64,000 nt of DNA from Micromonospora mirobrigensis (GCF_900091555.1 NZ_FMCX01000001.1:1426001-1490000); one strand, 5' to 3'. Shown: positions 49,127-57,113, counted from the stretch's first letter. Notes: generated by a model not told the origin, from the sequence alone. Program-made: numbers and translations.

Positions 49127-49483
49127 ATGACCACCCTGACCGACCACCTGACCGACCTGGACGTCCCCCGACGCGAGGTCGCCGGGAAGCTGCGCGACAT
49201 CATCGACGCCGCCCTGCCAGAGGCGACCGGCGCGATGTGGCACGGCCATCCCGTCTGGGGACTGGGCGACCGCCCAGGCGCCACCCCGGTCTGCCTGGTC
49301 AAGGCCTACCCGGCATACGTCACCTTCGGGCTGTGGCGCGGGCAGGAGATCACCGACGGTTCCGGACGGCTCGTACCCGGCGCCCGGCAGATGGCCTCGG
49401 TGAAGCTGCGCACCGTCGATGAGATCGACCCGGCCCTCTTCACCGGCTGGCTGCGGCAGGCGTACGCCCTGGAGGCCCGATGA
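49127..49483 (+). CDS. DUF1801 (YdhG-like) protein
   Basis: A 118-residue protein. The ATG has GGGAG just upstream (a longer GTG-start version is possible). Conserved DUF1801 features: LRDIIDAALPEATGAMWHGHPVWGLGDRPG, CLVKAYPAYVTFGLWRGQEI and MASVKLRTVDEID. The fold is small alpha/beta; members occur as stress or glyoxalase-like accessory proteins with no proven reaction. Its stop overlaps the next start by four bases (ATGA), so it is coupled to the VOC protein. It is probably controlled by the divergent LysR regulator. Confidence 0.85.
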   Translation: MTTLTDHLTDLDVPRREVAGKLRDIIDAALPEATGAMWHGHPVWGLGDRPGATPVCLVKAYPAYVTFGLWRGQEITDGSGRLVPGARQMASVKLRTVDEIDPALFTGWLRQAYALEAR

Positions 49484-49869
49484 GCGGCGTACGGGTGACC
49501 GGCTTCGACCACCTGGTGCTCACCGTCGCCGACGTGGAACGCGCCCTCGCCTTCTACTGCGGCACCCTCGGCCTGGAGCCGGTACGGGTCGACCGTTGGC
49601 GGGCCGGTGAGGTCCCCTTCCCGTCGGTGCGGGTCACCGCGGAGACCATCATCGACCTGGTCGCCGGCGACCGCAGCGGATCCAACGTGGACCATCTCTG
49701 CCTGGTGGTGCGGCCGGTGGACTGGGCGGAGGTGATCGCCTCGGGCGTCTTCGAGGTGCTGGAGGGACCGGTGCCGCGCTTCGGCGCGCGGGGCACCGCC
49801 ACCTCCGTCTACGTACGGGACCCGGACGGCAACACCGTCGAGCTCCGCTGGTATCCGCAGGACGCCTGA
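49480..49869 (+). CDS. VOC-superfamily (glyoxalase/dioxygenase fold) protein
   Basis: A 129-residue metal-fold protein: FDHLVLTVADVERALAFYCGTLGLEP at the N-terminus, VDHLCLVVRPVDW in the middle, and SVYVRDPDGNTVELRWY at the end. The His, Glu and His/Asp positions (FDH, VDH, ELR) could bind a metal ion. The substrate is unknown; isomerase, dioxygenase or fosfomycin-type activity are all in the family. Coupled to the DUF1801 gene. Confidence 0.88.
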   Translation: MSGVRVTGFDHLVLTVADVERALAFYCGTLGLEPVRVDRWRAGEVPFPSVRVTAETIIDLVAGDRSGSNVDHLCLVVRPVDWAEVIASGVFEVLEGPVPRFGARGTATSVYVRDPDGNTVELRWYPQDA

Positions 49870-49872
49870 GGG

Positions 49873-50754
49873 TCAGCCGCGACGCAGCTCCGGCAGGAGC
49901 CGGGTGGCCACGTCCACCAGGACCGCCTCGTCACCGGCGTACCAGCTGCTCTCCCGGGGCCAGTGGGTGATCACGTCGGTGAAGCCGAGGGCCGCGGCCC
50001 GGGCGACCTGCTCGGCGAAGAAGTCGGCGCTGCGCAGCGAGAAGACCGGCGCCGCGTCCAGCGACAGGTGACGGTCCAGGGTGGCCGGGTTCCGGCCCGC
50101 CTCGGCGAGCGTCCGGTCCATCCGGGCGCAGAGCGTGGCCACCCCCTCCCACCACGCCTCCAGGTCCTCCTCACCGGTGCCGGTGGTGACCCACGCCTGA
50201 CCGAACCGGGCGACCAGCCGCATCGACCGGGGGCCGTTCGCGGCGAGCACGAACGGCACCCGCGGCTGCTGCACGCAACCCGGGTTGTTGCGGGCGTCCA
50301 CGGCGGTGAACCAGCTGCCCCGCCAGGTCGTCCCGTCGTCGCGCAGGATCAGGTCGAGCAGCTCGGTGAACTCGGCGAACCGGTCCACCCGCTGCCGCGG
50401 CGGCAGCGTCTCGCCGCCGAGCACCGCCGAGTCGAAGCCGATGCCGCCCGCGCCCAGCCCGAGCAGCACCCGCCCGTCGGAGACGTCGTCGAGGGCGGTG
50501 ACCTGCCGGGCGAACGCCGCCGGGTGGCGGAAGTTCGGCGACGCGACCAGGGTGCCCAGCCGGATCCGCGAGGTGACCGTCGCGGCGGCGGTCAGCGTCG
50601 CCATCGAGTCGAACCACGGCCCGTCGACCAGGTCCCGCCAGCCCAGGTGGTCGTAGGTCCAGGCGTGGTCGAAACCCCACTCGTCGGCCTGCCGCCAGCG
50701 CAGCCGCGACCGCGACCAGCGCTGGTCGGGGAGGATCACGATGCCAATCCGCAT
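49873..50754 (-). CDS. LLM-class flavin-dependent oxidoreductase
   Basis: A 293-residue luciferase-like monooxygenase-fold protein that uses F420 or FMN. Motifs: MRIGIVILPDQRW, ADEWGFDHAWTYDHL, RIRLGTLVASPNFRHPAAFARQVTALDDVSDGR, LGLGAGGIGFD, PFVLAANGPRSMRLVARFGQAWVT. The TACCCT -10 on the minus strand followed by seven bases to the ATG supports a leaderless start here. F420-dependent members are common in actinobacteria; the substrate cannot be told. It is convergent with the VOC gene, three bases apart. Confidence 0.9.
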   Translation of the reverse strand: MRIGIVILPDQRWSRSRLRWRQADEWGFDHAWTYDHLGWRDLVDGPWFDSMATLTAAATVTSRIRLGTLVASPNFRHPAAFARQVTALDDVSDGRVLLGLGAGGIGFDSAVLGGETLPPRQRVDRFAEFTELLDLILRDDGTTWRGSWFTAVDARNNPGCVQQPRVPFVLAANGPRSMRLVARFGQAWVTTGTGEEDLEAWWEGVATLCARMDRTLAEAGRNPATLDRHLSLDAAPVFSLRSADFFAEQVARAAALGFTDVITHWPRESSWYAGDEAVLVDVATRLLPELRRG

Positions 50755-50761
50755 GATCGCC

Positions 50762-50767
50762 AGGGTA
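50762..50767 (-). promoter_or_regulatory. -10 element TACCCT of a leaderless promoter (LLM gene)
   Basis: On the minus strand TACCCT ends seven bases before the ATG at 50754. Confidence 0.5.
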
Positions 50768-50809
50768 CGACCACCGCCCGGCACCCCGCCCGGCATCCCA
50801 CCGCGCTCC

Positions 50810-50815
50810 TATCCT
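50810..50815 (+). promoter_or_regulatory. -10 element TATCCT of a leaderless promoter (DUF1905 gene)
   Basis: TATCCT is followed by six bases and the ATG at 50822. Confidence 0.55.
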
Positions 50816-50821
50816 GGGCCG

Positions 50822-51109
50822 ATGGAGTTGGAGTTCAGCGGCGAGATCTGGTTCTGGCGAGGGCCCTCGCCGCACCACTTCGTGACCGTCCCGCCGGACG
50901 CCTGCGAGCGACTGTCGGAGGTGTCGGCCCAGGTCAGCTACGGCTGGGGCATGATCCCGGTGACCGTCGCGACCGGCGGGTCGAGCTGGCCGACGGCACT
51001 GTTCCCCAAGGACGGGCGCTATCTGGTGCCGCTGCGGGCGGACGTGCGCCGCGCCGAGGGGCTGGACGTCGGTGACACCATCGCCGTCCGCCTGACGGTC
51101 GACGTCTGA
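50822..51109 (+). CDS. DUF1905 domain protein
   Basis: A 95-residue beta-rich protein: MELEFSGEIWFWRGPSPHHFVTVP, YGWGMIPVTVATGGSSWPTALFPKDGRYLVPL and the C-terminal GLDVGDTIAVRLTVDV. This is the compact DUF1905 barrel, often found alone or fused to a YdeI-type domain. No catalytic residues are apparent. It is leaderless and sits between the divergent LLM oxidoreductase and the convergent DinB-like gene. Confidence 0.85.
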   Translation: MELEFSGEIWFWRGPSPHHFVTVPPDACERLSEVSAQVSYGWGMIPVTVATGGSSWPTALFPKDGRYLVPLRADVRRAEGLDVGDTIAVRLTVDV

Positions 51110-51113
51110 CCGG

Positions 51114-51722
51114 TCACGTCAGCTCCGCGGCCAGCCGGCGCGTGCGGGCCAGCCGGTCCGCGTGCAGCGCCAGCACCTCCGCGTACGACGGCTCCGAGGT
51201 GAGGTCGACGCCGAGTTCCGGGGCGCGGTCGCTCGGATGGTCGGTGGGCGGCAGGGCGAACCGGTGGTGCGGCACCGCCTCTCCCAGGATCATCCGGCCC
51301 ACCCAGGTGTCGGCGGCGAAGACCAGGTGCCGCAGCGTCTCCACGAAGGACCACTCCCCGTCGAGCCGCTGGCGGCGTGCCGGCTCGGGCAGCGCCTCCG
51401 CCCGGGCCACCGTCCCCGCCCAGAGCCGCTCCACCGCGTCCCACATCGTGCGGTGGTCGTCGGCCGTCCGGACCGCCCGCAGCGCCACCCGCTCGGGGTG
51501 CCGCCGGTCCAGCTCCGCCGAGACGTACGCCGAGACGTCGACGTCGTCCACCACCACCCGGCCGGCGGCGCCGTTGAAACCTGACACCCGCAGGTCGGTA
51601 ACCCCCGAGCTGACGATCCGGACCCCGGTCAGGTCACAGTCGCGGAAGGTCGCGCCGGACAGGTCGGCGACCCGGAAGGTCGCGGCACGGAACTGGTCGG
51701 TCTGCGCGTACTCGGCGGGCAT
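51114..51722 (-). CDS. DinB-family protein fused to pentapeptide-like repeats
   Basis: A 202-residue protein. The N-terminal 45 residues read as pentapeptide-like repeats (FRAATFRVADLSGATFRDCDLTGVRI). The rest is a DinB four-helix domain with candidate metal histidines, LDGEWSFVETLRHLVFAADTW and AVPHHRFALPP. DinB-fold enzymes include thiol transferases that use mycothiol or bacillithiol. The ATG at 51722 is used; a longer GTG/ATG frame would enter the divergent promoter. Confidence 0.85.
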   Translation of the reverse strand: MPAEYAQTDQFRAATFRVADLSGATFRDCDLTGVRIVSSGVTDLRVSGFNGAAGRVVVDDVDVSAYVSAELDRRHPERVALRAVRTADDHRTMWDAVERLWAGTVARAEALPEPARRQRLDGEWSFVETLRHLVFAADTWVGRMILGEAVPHHRFALPPTDHPSDRAPELGVDLTSEPSYAEVLALHADRLARTRRLAAELT

Positions 51723-51750
51723 GGGGTCATGATGGCCGATGGGTCCGACA

Positions 51751-51756
51751 TATCCT
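51751..51756 (+). promoter_or_regulatory. -10 element TATCCT of a leaderless promoter (phosphotransferase gene)
   Basis: TATCCT is followed by six bases and the GTG at 51763. Confidence 0.55.
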
Positions 51757-51762
51757 GCCCGG

Positions 51763-52479
51763 GTGACCGAGGAGCCGCTGTCGGGTGGACACAACGCCCA
51801 CGAGGTCGTCCGGATCGGCGGGACGGTGCACCGCCGGGGCGACGGCAACACATTCGCCGTACGGGTCCTGCGGCACCTGGAAGCGGTCGGCTACCCGTAC
51901 GCTCCGCGCCACCTGGGCGTCGACGAGCAGGGCCGGGACATGCTGACGTACATCCCGGGCGTGACCACCGACCACCCGGGCCAACGGGCCGTCGGGGCGT
52001 ACGCCCTCGGTGGGCGGATGCTGCGCGACCTGCACGACGCCACCGCGGGCCATGCCCTCGCCGCAGGCCGGGATTGCGTGCTGCACGGTGACCCGGGGCC
52101 GTTCAACACCATCTTCCGGGCCGGGCTGCCGGTCGCCTTCATCGACTGGGACTCGTGCCGGCCGGGTGACCGGCTCGACGACCTCGGCTACCTGGCGTGG
52201 ACCTGGTGCGTCCAGTCGCAGGGCAACGTGCCGATCGACGACCAGGCCCGCCACCTGCGGGAGCTGCGCGACGGGTACGGCGACGTCGGCGCCGACACGC
52301 TGATCCGGGCGATCCTGCGCCGGCAGACGGAGCTGGCGGAGGTGGAGGCGGCGAACGCCGCCGACCCTCGGCACGGCGCCGAGCGGCGACGGCACGCCGA
52401 GTGGGCGGTCCAGTGGGCGACCGGTGACCGGGAGCTGTTCCAGCGGCACGAGGACGTGTTCCTCGCCGCCCTGGGTTGA
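51763..52479 (+). CDS. Aminoglycoside phosphotransferase/choline-kinase-fold protein
   Basis: A 238-residue kinase-like protein. The catalytic loop VLHGDPGPFNTIF (HGD-x4-N) and metal-binding FIDWDSC (IDxD, DFG equivalent) are intact, and DDLGYLAW follows, as in APH-family enzymes. The N-terminal nucleotide loop is shorter than in true APH enzymes (starts SGGHNAHEVVRIGG), so it is about 60 residues shorter than typical. The substrate may be an alcohol or sugar rather than an aminoglycoside. Leaderless, single gene. Confidence 0.85.
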   Translation: MTEEPLSGGHNAHEVVRIGGTVHRRGDGNTFAVRVLRHLEAVGYPYAPRHLGVDEQGRDMLTYIPGVTTDHPGQRAVGAYALGGRMLRDLHDATAGHALAAGRDCVLHGDPGPFNTIFRAGLPVAFIDWDSCRPGDRLDDLGYLAWTWCVQSQGNVPIDDQARHLRELRDGYGDVGADTLIRAILRRQTELAEVEAANAADPRHGAERRRHAEWAVQWATGDRELFQRHEDVFLAALG

Positions 52480-52563
52480 GCCGCGAAGGAGGCGCCGCCC
52501 GGTCGTCTCGGCGGCCCGTTCGATCCGACCGGGAGCGGGGCGGTCCGGCGGCCCCGACCGCAC

Positions 52564-52569
52564 TAGAGT
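52564..52569 (+). promoter_or_regulatory. -10 element TAGAGT of a leaderless promoter
   Basis: TAGAGT ends eight bases before the GTG at 52578. Confidence 0.5.
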
Positions 52570-52577
52570 CGCCTGTC

Positions 52578-53027
52578 GTGACCCGACCCACGCTGCCCCC
52601 GATCGTCGAGCAGACCCGCGTGTTCCTGCTGACGCAGACCTGGTTGCTGCTGGTCGGTCTTCTCGGCCTGCTGCTGCTCCTGCGGGTGCTGCACGCCCGC
52701 GGAGCCCTGGCCGGGACGACCGGCGACGACTTCCTCGTCCTCCTGCTCGCGGCCATGGTGGCGCCGGCCGTGCTGGCGATGGCGGCGTGGGCCGTCCGGC
52801 GGGGCGGGCCCGCCGGTTGGGTGCTGGCGCTGCTCGGGGAGCTCGCCGTGGCGTTCCTGCTCTACGCGGCCGTCAACTTCGGGTACTTCCTCGGCGTACC
52901 GGTGCTGATCCTCGCCGGGTTCGGGGCCTGGGTCGTGATCAACCTCCTCCGGGCCGACGTGCGGGCGTCCCTCTTCCGCCGCCGCCCGGATCGGCGGGAC
53001 GTCGCCGGCGTACGGGAGGCACGGTGA
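52578..53027 (+). CDS. Four-helix membrane protein, unknown
   Basis: A 149-residue protein with four hydrophobic segments (residues about 18-38, 50-70, 77-98 and 102-122; LLLVGLLGLLLLL, FLVLLLAAMVAP, WVLALLGELAVAFLL, VPVLILAGFGAWVVINLL) and a basic C-terminal tail (RASLFRRRPDRRDV). I recognise no family. It has a leaderless-type -10 and stands alone between a kinase-like gene and a phosphatase gene. Confidence 0.65.
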   Translation: MTRPTLPPIVEQTRVFLLTQTWLLLVGLLGLLLLLRVLHARGALAGTTGDDFLVLLLAAMVAPAVLAMAAWAVRRGGPAGWVLALLGELAVAFLLYAAVNFGYFLGVPVLILAGFGAWVVINLLRADVRASLFRRRPDRRDVAGVREAR

Positions 53028-53109
53028 CGACGAGCCGGGCCGGGTGACCCTGCGGGCCCGCAGGGCAGCGCCGGCCCGCTCGGGGACGCGCCACCGGGTC
53101 GTCCCGGGA

Positions 53110-53115
53110 TAGCCT
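53110..53115 (+). promoter_or_regulatory. -10 element TAGCCT of a leaderless promoter (phosphatase gene)
   Basis: TAGCCT is followed by six bases and the ATG at 53122. Confidence 0.55.
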
Positions 53116-53121
53116 CGGCCG

Positions 53122-53772
53122 ATGCCTCGGCTCCGCTGGCCCGACCTGCGCAACGCCCGCGACCTCGGCGGGCTCCCGACCGTCGACGGTGGGCGGATTC
53201 GTGAGCGCGCCCTGATCCGCACCGACAACCACGGCCGGCTCGTCCCGGCCGGCATCGACGCGATCCGCTCCTACGGCGTCACCCGCGTCATCGACCTGCG
53301 GTGGGGGTGGGAGGCGGCGAAGTACCCGAGCCCACTGGCCGGCGACGAGCGGTACCGGCTGATCCCGGCCTGCTTCGACCCGACCGGCGACGAGGAGATC
53401 CCGCCGGACAGCTACCGGCTGATGGCCGACACCAGCCGGGGCCGGCTGGCCGCCGCGCTCACCGCCGTCGCGGAGGCTCCCCCCGGCGGCGTGGTCCTGC
53501 ACTGCCACGCCGGCCGGGACCGCACCGGGCTGGTAGCGGCCCTCGCGCTGCACGTGGCGGGCGTGGCGGTGGAGTCGATCGCGGCCGACTACGCGCTCAC
53601 CGAGAACTCGCCCCCGGAGATGATGGTCAACACGTTCGCCCATCTCCAGGCGCGGTACGGCGGGGTCGACGAGTACCTCGTCGGGTGCGGCCTGGCGCCC
53701 GGCCAGCTGGCCGGGATCCGCGCCCGGCTCACCGAGGCCGCGGGCGGTAGTCCATCCGCGCTCAGTCGCTGA
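53122..53772 (+). CDS. Tyrosine-protein phosphatase (PtpB/DSP-like)
   Basis: A 216-residue phosphatase. The P-loop HCHAGRDRTG has catalytic Cys128 and matches the C-x5-R signature of the large-loop bacterial tyrosine phosphatases (M. tuberculosis PtpB type). N-terminal NARDLGGLPTVDGGRIRERALIR is a typical opening for that family. Substrates may be phosphotyrosine or phosphoinositides. It overlaps the convergent VOC gene by 11 bases at the 3' end. Confidence 0.9.
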   Translation: MPRLRWPDLRNARDLGGLPTVDGGRIRERALIRTDNHGRLVPAGIDAIRSYGVTRVIDLRWGWEAAKYPSPLAGDERYRLIPACFDPTGDEEIPPDSYRLMADTSRGRLAAALTAVAEAPPGGVVLHCHAGRDRTGLVAALALHVAGVAVESIAADYALTENSPPEMMVNTFAHLQARYGGVDEYLVGCGLAPGQLAGIRARLTEAAGGSPSALSR

Positions 53773-54232
53773 GCTGCCGGCGGGCCTCGCGCTCCATCAT
53801 CGCGTTGAAGCGTTCGTCACGTTCCCCGGCCGGACGGCGGGCGGTGTAGACGACCGTGTATCCGTCCGGGTCGGTCAGTCGCAGGTCGCGGGTGTTCCAC
53901 GGCGTGTCGGACGGTCCCGCCACGACGCCACCGCCATGCTTCCGGGCGCGATCGGCGATCGCATCCAACTGCTCGGCGGTGGCCATGAAGCTCGTGGTCC
54001 ATTCGCCGCCGACCGGTGGCTCTCCCTTGCGCACCAGGATGTCCTGGTACCGCCAGCGGCGAAGGTGGACCAGCGCCGGCACACCGTCGGGACCGGGCAT
54101 CGTGAAGAGCGGGATGAAGTCCAGCCCGTTGACGTACCAGTCGACGGTGCGGTCAAGATCTGCGACCGTCAGCGTGACGAACGCGGGCATGCCGTAGATC
54201 TCGCGCGTGACCTCGGGTGTGATGTCGTCCAT
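53762..54232 (-). CDS. VOC-superfamily protein (glyoxalase fold)
   Basis: A 156-residue protein with FVTLTVADLDRTVDWYVNGLDF, EWTTSFMATAEQLDAIADRARKHGGGVV, a central LVHLRRWRYQDILVRKG and the end motif RDLRLTDPDGYTVVYTARR. The usual metal His/Glu ligands are only partly preserved, so it could be a ligand-binding rather than enzymatic member. The start is ATG at 54232. It is convergent with the phosphatase gene. Confidence 0.85.
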   Translation of the reverse strand: MDDITPEVTREIYGMPAFVTLTVADLDRTVDWYVNGLDFIPLFTMPGPDGVPALVHLRRWRYQDILVRKGEPPVGGEWTTSFMATAEQLDAIADRARKHGGGVVAGPSDTPWNTRDLRLTDPDGYTVVYTARRPAGERDERFNAMMEREARRQLSD

Positions 54233-54289
54233 GCCGCCGACCGTAGAGGCTGACGTAAGGGAAGACTCAAGCCGGCGGCAGCGACGAAC

Positions 54290-54328
54290 GAGGCCCCGGC
54301 CAGGGAACTTCTCCCGGGCCGGGGCCTC
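54290..54328 (-). terminator. Terminator downstream of tRNA-Gly
   Basis: 12-bp stem GAGGCCCCGGCC / GGCCGGGGCCTC around a 15-base loop, five bases past the tRNA 3' end. Confidence 0.85.
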
Positions 54329-54332
54329 ACGT

Positions 54333-54406
54333 TGGAGCGGGTGACGGGAATCGAACCCGCACTGTCAGCTTGGGAAGCTGATGTTCTGCCATTGAACTAC
54401 ACCCGC
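54333..54406 (-). tRNA. tRNA-Gly, anticodon CCC
   Basis: A 74-base cloverleaf read on the minus strand: acceptor arms GCGGGTG/CACCCGC, D-arm TAGTTCAATGGCAGAAC, anticodon stem TCAGC/GCTGA with loop TTCCCAA, so the anticodon is CCC (bases 54374-54372) and it reads GGG. The T-arm is GCGGGTTCGATTCCCGT. CCA is encoded at 54335-54333. Confidence 0.95.
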
Positions 54407-54683
54407 AGGCGGCATCACTGTACCTGAGGTCACCGACCCCGCGCACCCAGGCACCCCACCGACCCGCCGGCCCCGGCCCCGCCAGATGCCGAAAGTTGCG
54501 CCATCCCCGTTCAGCACGGATCGACGGGCGTGACGGCCTCGTCGTCTCCGTTCGGTGGACGAGAAGTTTCCTCCCGGCAACATATGGGCGTTCTCAAATC
54601 GATCGATCGGATGTAACGTCTGCCACATGTTCCCGGCACGGCGTGACACACCCCCTGTCGCGCCGCGAGAAAGAGGTGGGCCC

Positions 54684-55673
54684 ATGGGACTCCGTCCCAA
54701 TCTGCTGACCCGGCGTACCGCCGGTGTCGCGACGACGACCCTCGCGCTGCTGCTCAGCACCGCCGCGGTGGGCGTCGTCCCCGCTGCTTCGGCCTTCTCG
54801 GCCGCCCCGAGCAAGGCCACCTGTGCCGAGCCCGCCGACACGCACTCGGACGCGCGGGTCAAGAAGGGTGGCGTGGCCAAGCACGACCCCAACAGCCTGA
54901 GCGCCGCCCAGGTCCGCGACCGCGAGGCCGACCTGGCCGCCGCCCTGCGCGACCGCGCCAACTTCCGCACCGGCCCGGGCGCCGTCACCCCGCTCGCCTC
55001 CGTCACGATCCCGGTCGTGGTGCACGTGATCCAGCGGGACAGCACCCGGGCCGGCGGCAACATCCCGGACTCCCTGATCACCTCGCAGATCAACGTGCTG
55101 AACCAGGCCTACAGCGGCGCCACCGGCGGCGCGGCCACCGCGTTCAGCTTCCAGCTGCAGAAGATCAACCGGGTCACCAACCCGTCGTGGTACCCGATTG
55201 TCCAGGGCTCGACCGCCGAGCGGAACATGAAGAGCACGCTGCGCGAGGGCGGCAAGAACACCCTGAACATGTACCTGGGCGAGCTGAGCGACAGCCTGCT
55301 CGGCTGGGCCACCTTCCCGCAGCGCAAGCTGACCAGCATGGACGGCGTGGTCGTGCTGAACGAGTCGCTGCCGGGCGGCTCCGCGACCAACTACAACCAG
55401 GGTGACACCGGCACCCACGAGATCGGCCACTGGCTGAACCTCTACCACACCTTCCAGGGTGGTTGCGGCGGCTCCGGTGACAGCGTCAGCGACACCCCCG
55501 CCGAGGCGTCGCCGGCCTACCAGTGCCCGACCGGGCGGGACACCTGCTCGACCGCCGGTCTGGACCCGATCACCAACTTCATGGACTACACCTACGACAG
55601 CTGCATGTACCAGTTCACCCCGGGCCAGGCGTCCCGCATGATCACCGCGTGGAACGCCTACCGCGCGGCCTGA
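54684..55673 (+). CDS. Secreted M43-family zinc metalloprotease (pappalysin-like)
   Basis: A 329-residue secreted protease. The ATG at 54684 (AGAGGTGG upstream) gives a twin-hydrophobic signal peptide (residues about 10-35, cleavage near ASAFSA). A propeptide-like region follows (about 40-105), then the metzincin domain with the zinc site HEIGHWLNLYHTF and a downstream Met-turn-like NFMDYTYDSC. Cysteines in GGCGGS, YQCPTGRDTC and SCMYQF may form disulfides. It is an extracellular endopeptidase. It is a single gene with a strong U-tract terminator. Confidence 0.92.
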   Translation: MGLRPNLLTRRTAGVATTTLALLLSTAAVGVVPAASAFSAAPSKATCAEPADTHSDARVKKGGVAKHDPNSLSAAQVRDREADLAAALRDRANFRTGPGAVTPLASVTIPVVVHVIQRDSTRAGGNIPDSLITSQINVLNQAYSGATGGAATAFSFQLQKINRVTNPSWYPIVQGSTAERNMKSTLREGGKNTLNMYLGELSDSLLGWATFPQRKLTSMDGVVVLNESLPGGSATNYNQGDTGTHEIGHWLNLYHTFQGGCGGSGDSVSDTPAEASPAYQCPTGRDTCSTAGLDPITNFMDYTYDSCMYQFTPGQASRMITAWNAYRAA

Positions 55674-55688
55674 CCGGACGCAGCACCG

Positions 55689-55725
55689 AAAAGGTGCCGG
55701 CTCCCGCTGGGGGCCGGCACCTTTT
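55689..55725 (+). terminator. Rho-independent terminator after the M43 protease gene
   Basis: 13-bp stem AAAAGGTGCCGGC / GCCGGCACCTTTT with an 11-base loop and a T-run on each strand, so it may act both ways; 16 bases past the stop. Confidence 0.9.
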
Positions 55726-55817
55726 CGCGTACGCGAAGCGAGCGGCTCGTCTCGCTTCGCGCGACCCCGGCGGCACGCCTTGCCGAGCGCGTCGCCGGGT
55801 GGTCGGAGGAGCAGCGG

Positions 55818-56369
55818 TCAGGCGGCCGGCCGGCGGGTGTCGAAGCCGTGCCGGCCGCGGAGGGCTCCCGTGCCGGGCACCCGGCGGTGTGCCCCGGTGT
55901 CGACGCCCGGATCGAGCCAGAGCTGCACCGTCGGGCGGAGCGGAGCCCCGAGCGCGGACCCGCCCTGGGCCCGTCGGGTCAGCATCGCGACGTCGACGGT
56001 GAACTCGAAGAGCCGCCAGTCGACCTGGGGCGCGGCCCGCCCGGCCCGGGCCACCCGGGTGAGCCGGGCCGGATCGGTGACCGGCCGGGCGTGGCCGGCA
56101 ACGTACGCCTCGTCGTCGCTGCACTCCGCCGGGAACGAGTGCAGCGCGTAGCGGCCGTCGCGTTCGAGGTCGCGGCGCTTGGGCGAGTCGATGACGAAGC
56201 AGAACAGCCCCTCGTCGGTGATCACCGGGGAGACCGGATGGACCCGGGGGCCGCCGTCGGCGCGGACGGTGGCCAGGTAGCCGAAGCCGGGACCGTACTG
56301 CTGGAGGAGAAGGCGGATCCCGTCGGCGAGTCGGGGCTCGTCGGCGGCGAAAGCAGACCAGGAAGCCAT
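55818..56369 (-). CDS. Pyridoxamine 5'-phosphate oxidase-fold (FMN-binding split barrel) protein
   Basis: A 183-residue protein with the split-barrel signature [51 protein letters not shown] at its N-terminus (residues about 28-78), typical of flavin/F420-dependent reductases or haem-utilisation proteins. The C-terminal half is less conserved and may be a substrate lid. The ATG start is 14 bases from a LexA-like box (56384-56395). Single gene, substrate unknown. Confidence 0.82.
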   Translation of the reverse strand: MASWSAFAADEPRLADGIRLLLQQYGPGFGYLATVRADGGPRVHPVSPVITDEGLFCFVIDSPKRRDLERDGRYALHSFPAECSDDEAYVAGHARPVTDPARLTRVARAGRAAPQVDWRLFEFTVDVAMLTRRAQGGSALGAPLRPTVQLWLDPGVDTGAHRRVPGTGALRGRHGFDTRRPAA

Positions 56370-56383
56370 GCCGACAGTCTATC

Positions 56384-56395
56384 GAACAGGCGTTC
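56384..56395. promoter_or_regulatory. Candidate SOS (LexA) box between the split-barrel gene and dcd
   Basis: GAAC-N4-GTTC in the setting TCGAACAGGCGTTCTA matches the actinobacterial LexA consensus TCGAACNNNNGTTCGA with one outer mismatch. It is 14 bases from the split-barrel gene start on one side and about 69 bases before dcd on the other. Confidence 0.5.
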
Positions 56396-56451
56396 TAATC
56401 CGCAGTCCGACACGCAGGTCACCCACCCCGATCGCGCCGGTGTCGCATCGC

Positions 56452-56457
56452 TATGGT
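56452..56457 (+). promoter_or_regulatory. -10 element TATGGT of a leaderless promoter (dcd)
   Basis: TATGGT is followed by six bases and the ATG at 56464. Confidence 0.55.
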
Positions 56458-56463
56458 GGTGCG

Positions 56464-57042
56464 ATGCTGCTCTCCGACCGCGACCTGGTGTCCGAGATCA
56501 AGGCGGGCACGCTCGCGTTGGAGCCGTTCGAGCCCACGCTGGTGCAGCCGTCCAGCATCGACGTACGCCTGGACCGGCTCTTCCGGGTCTTCAACAACCA
56601 CCTCTACACCCACATCGACCCGTCGGTGCAGCAGGACGACCTGACCTCGGCGGTGGAGGTGCCCGACGGCGAGCCGTTCGTGCTGCACCCGGGCGAGTTC
56701 GTGCTCGCCTCCACGCTGGAGGTGGTCACCCTCGGCGACCAGCTGGCCGCCCGGCTGGAGGGCAAGTCGAGCCTGGGCCGGCTCGGCCTGCTCACCCACT
56801 CGACCGCCGGCTTCATCGACCCGGGCTTCTCCGGCCACGTCACGTTGGAACTGTCCAACGTGGCGAACCTGCCGATCACGCTCTGGCCGGGGATGAAGAT
56901 CGGTCAGCTCTGCATCTTCCGGCTCTCGTCGCCGGCCGAGCACCCGTACGGCTCGGCGGTCTACGGCTCCCGCTACCAGGGGCAGCGCGGCCCGACGCCG
57001 AGCCGCTCCTGGCAGCAGTGGCGCACCTGGCCGACCCGCTGA
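56464..57042 (+). CDS. dcd: dCTP deaminase
   Basis: A 192-residue enzyme that deaminates dCTP, feeding dUTP/dTTP synthesis. Motifs: [69 protein letters not shown] (catalytic Glu and the trimer-forming strand) and QRGPTPSR near the C-terminus. Many actinobacterial Dcd proteins are bifunctional deaminase-diphosphatases that release dUMP directly; that is possible here. The GTG/ATG alternatives are excluded by the leaderless -10. Confidence 0.96.
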   Translation: MLLSDRDLVSEIKAGTLALEPFEPTLVQPSSIDVRLDRLFRVFNNHLYTHIDPSVQQDDLTSAVEVPDGEPFVLHPGEFVLASTLEVVTLGDQLAARLEGKSSLGRLGLLTHSTAGFIDPGFSGHVTLELSNVANLPITLWPGMKIGQLCIFRLSSPAEHPYGSAVYGSRYQGQRGPTPSRSWQQWRTWPTR

Positions 57043-57055
57043 TCCGGTCGCATGG

Positions 57056-57113
57056 GTGTTAACAGGGGCCCCTTCCTATACCGGAGGCGTTAAGAAGGGG
57101 CCCCTCCTTACAC
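57056..57113. repeat. Dispersed 57-58 bp dimeric palindromic repeat, copy 3
   Basis: Same orientation as copy 1: GTGTTAACAGGGGCCCC, CTATACCGGAG linker, GCGTTAAGAAGGGGCCCCTC, ending CTTACAC. Its last bases supply the TAA stop codon (57108-57110) of the minus-strand NlpC/P60 gene. It begins 14 bases after dcd. Confidence 0.88.

Noticed and set aside
54333..54406. tRNA-Gly as an integration site
   Set aside because: No integrase, direct repeat of the tRNA end or change in composition is seen beside it.
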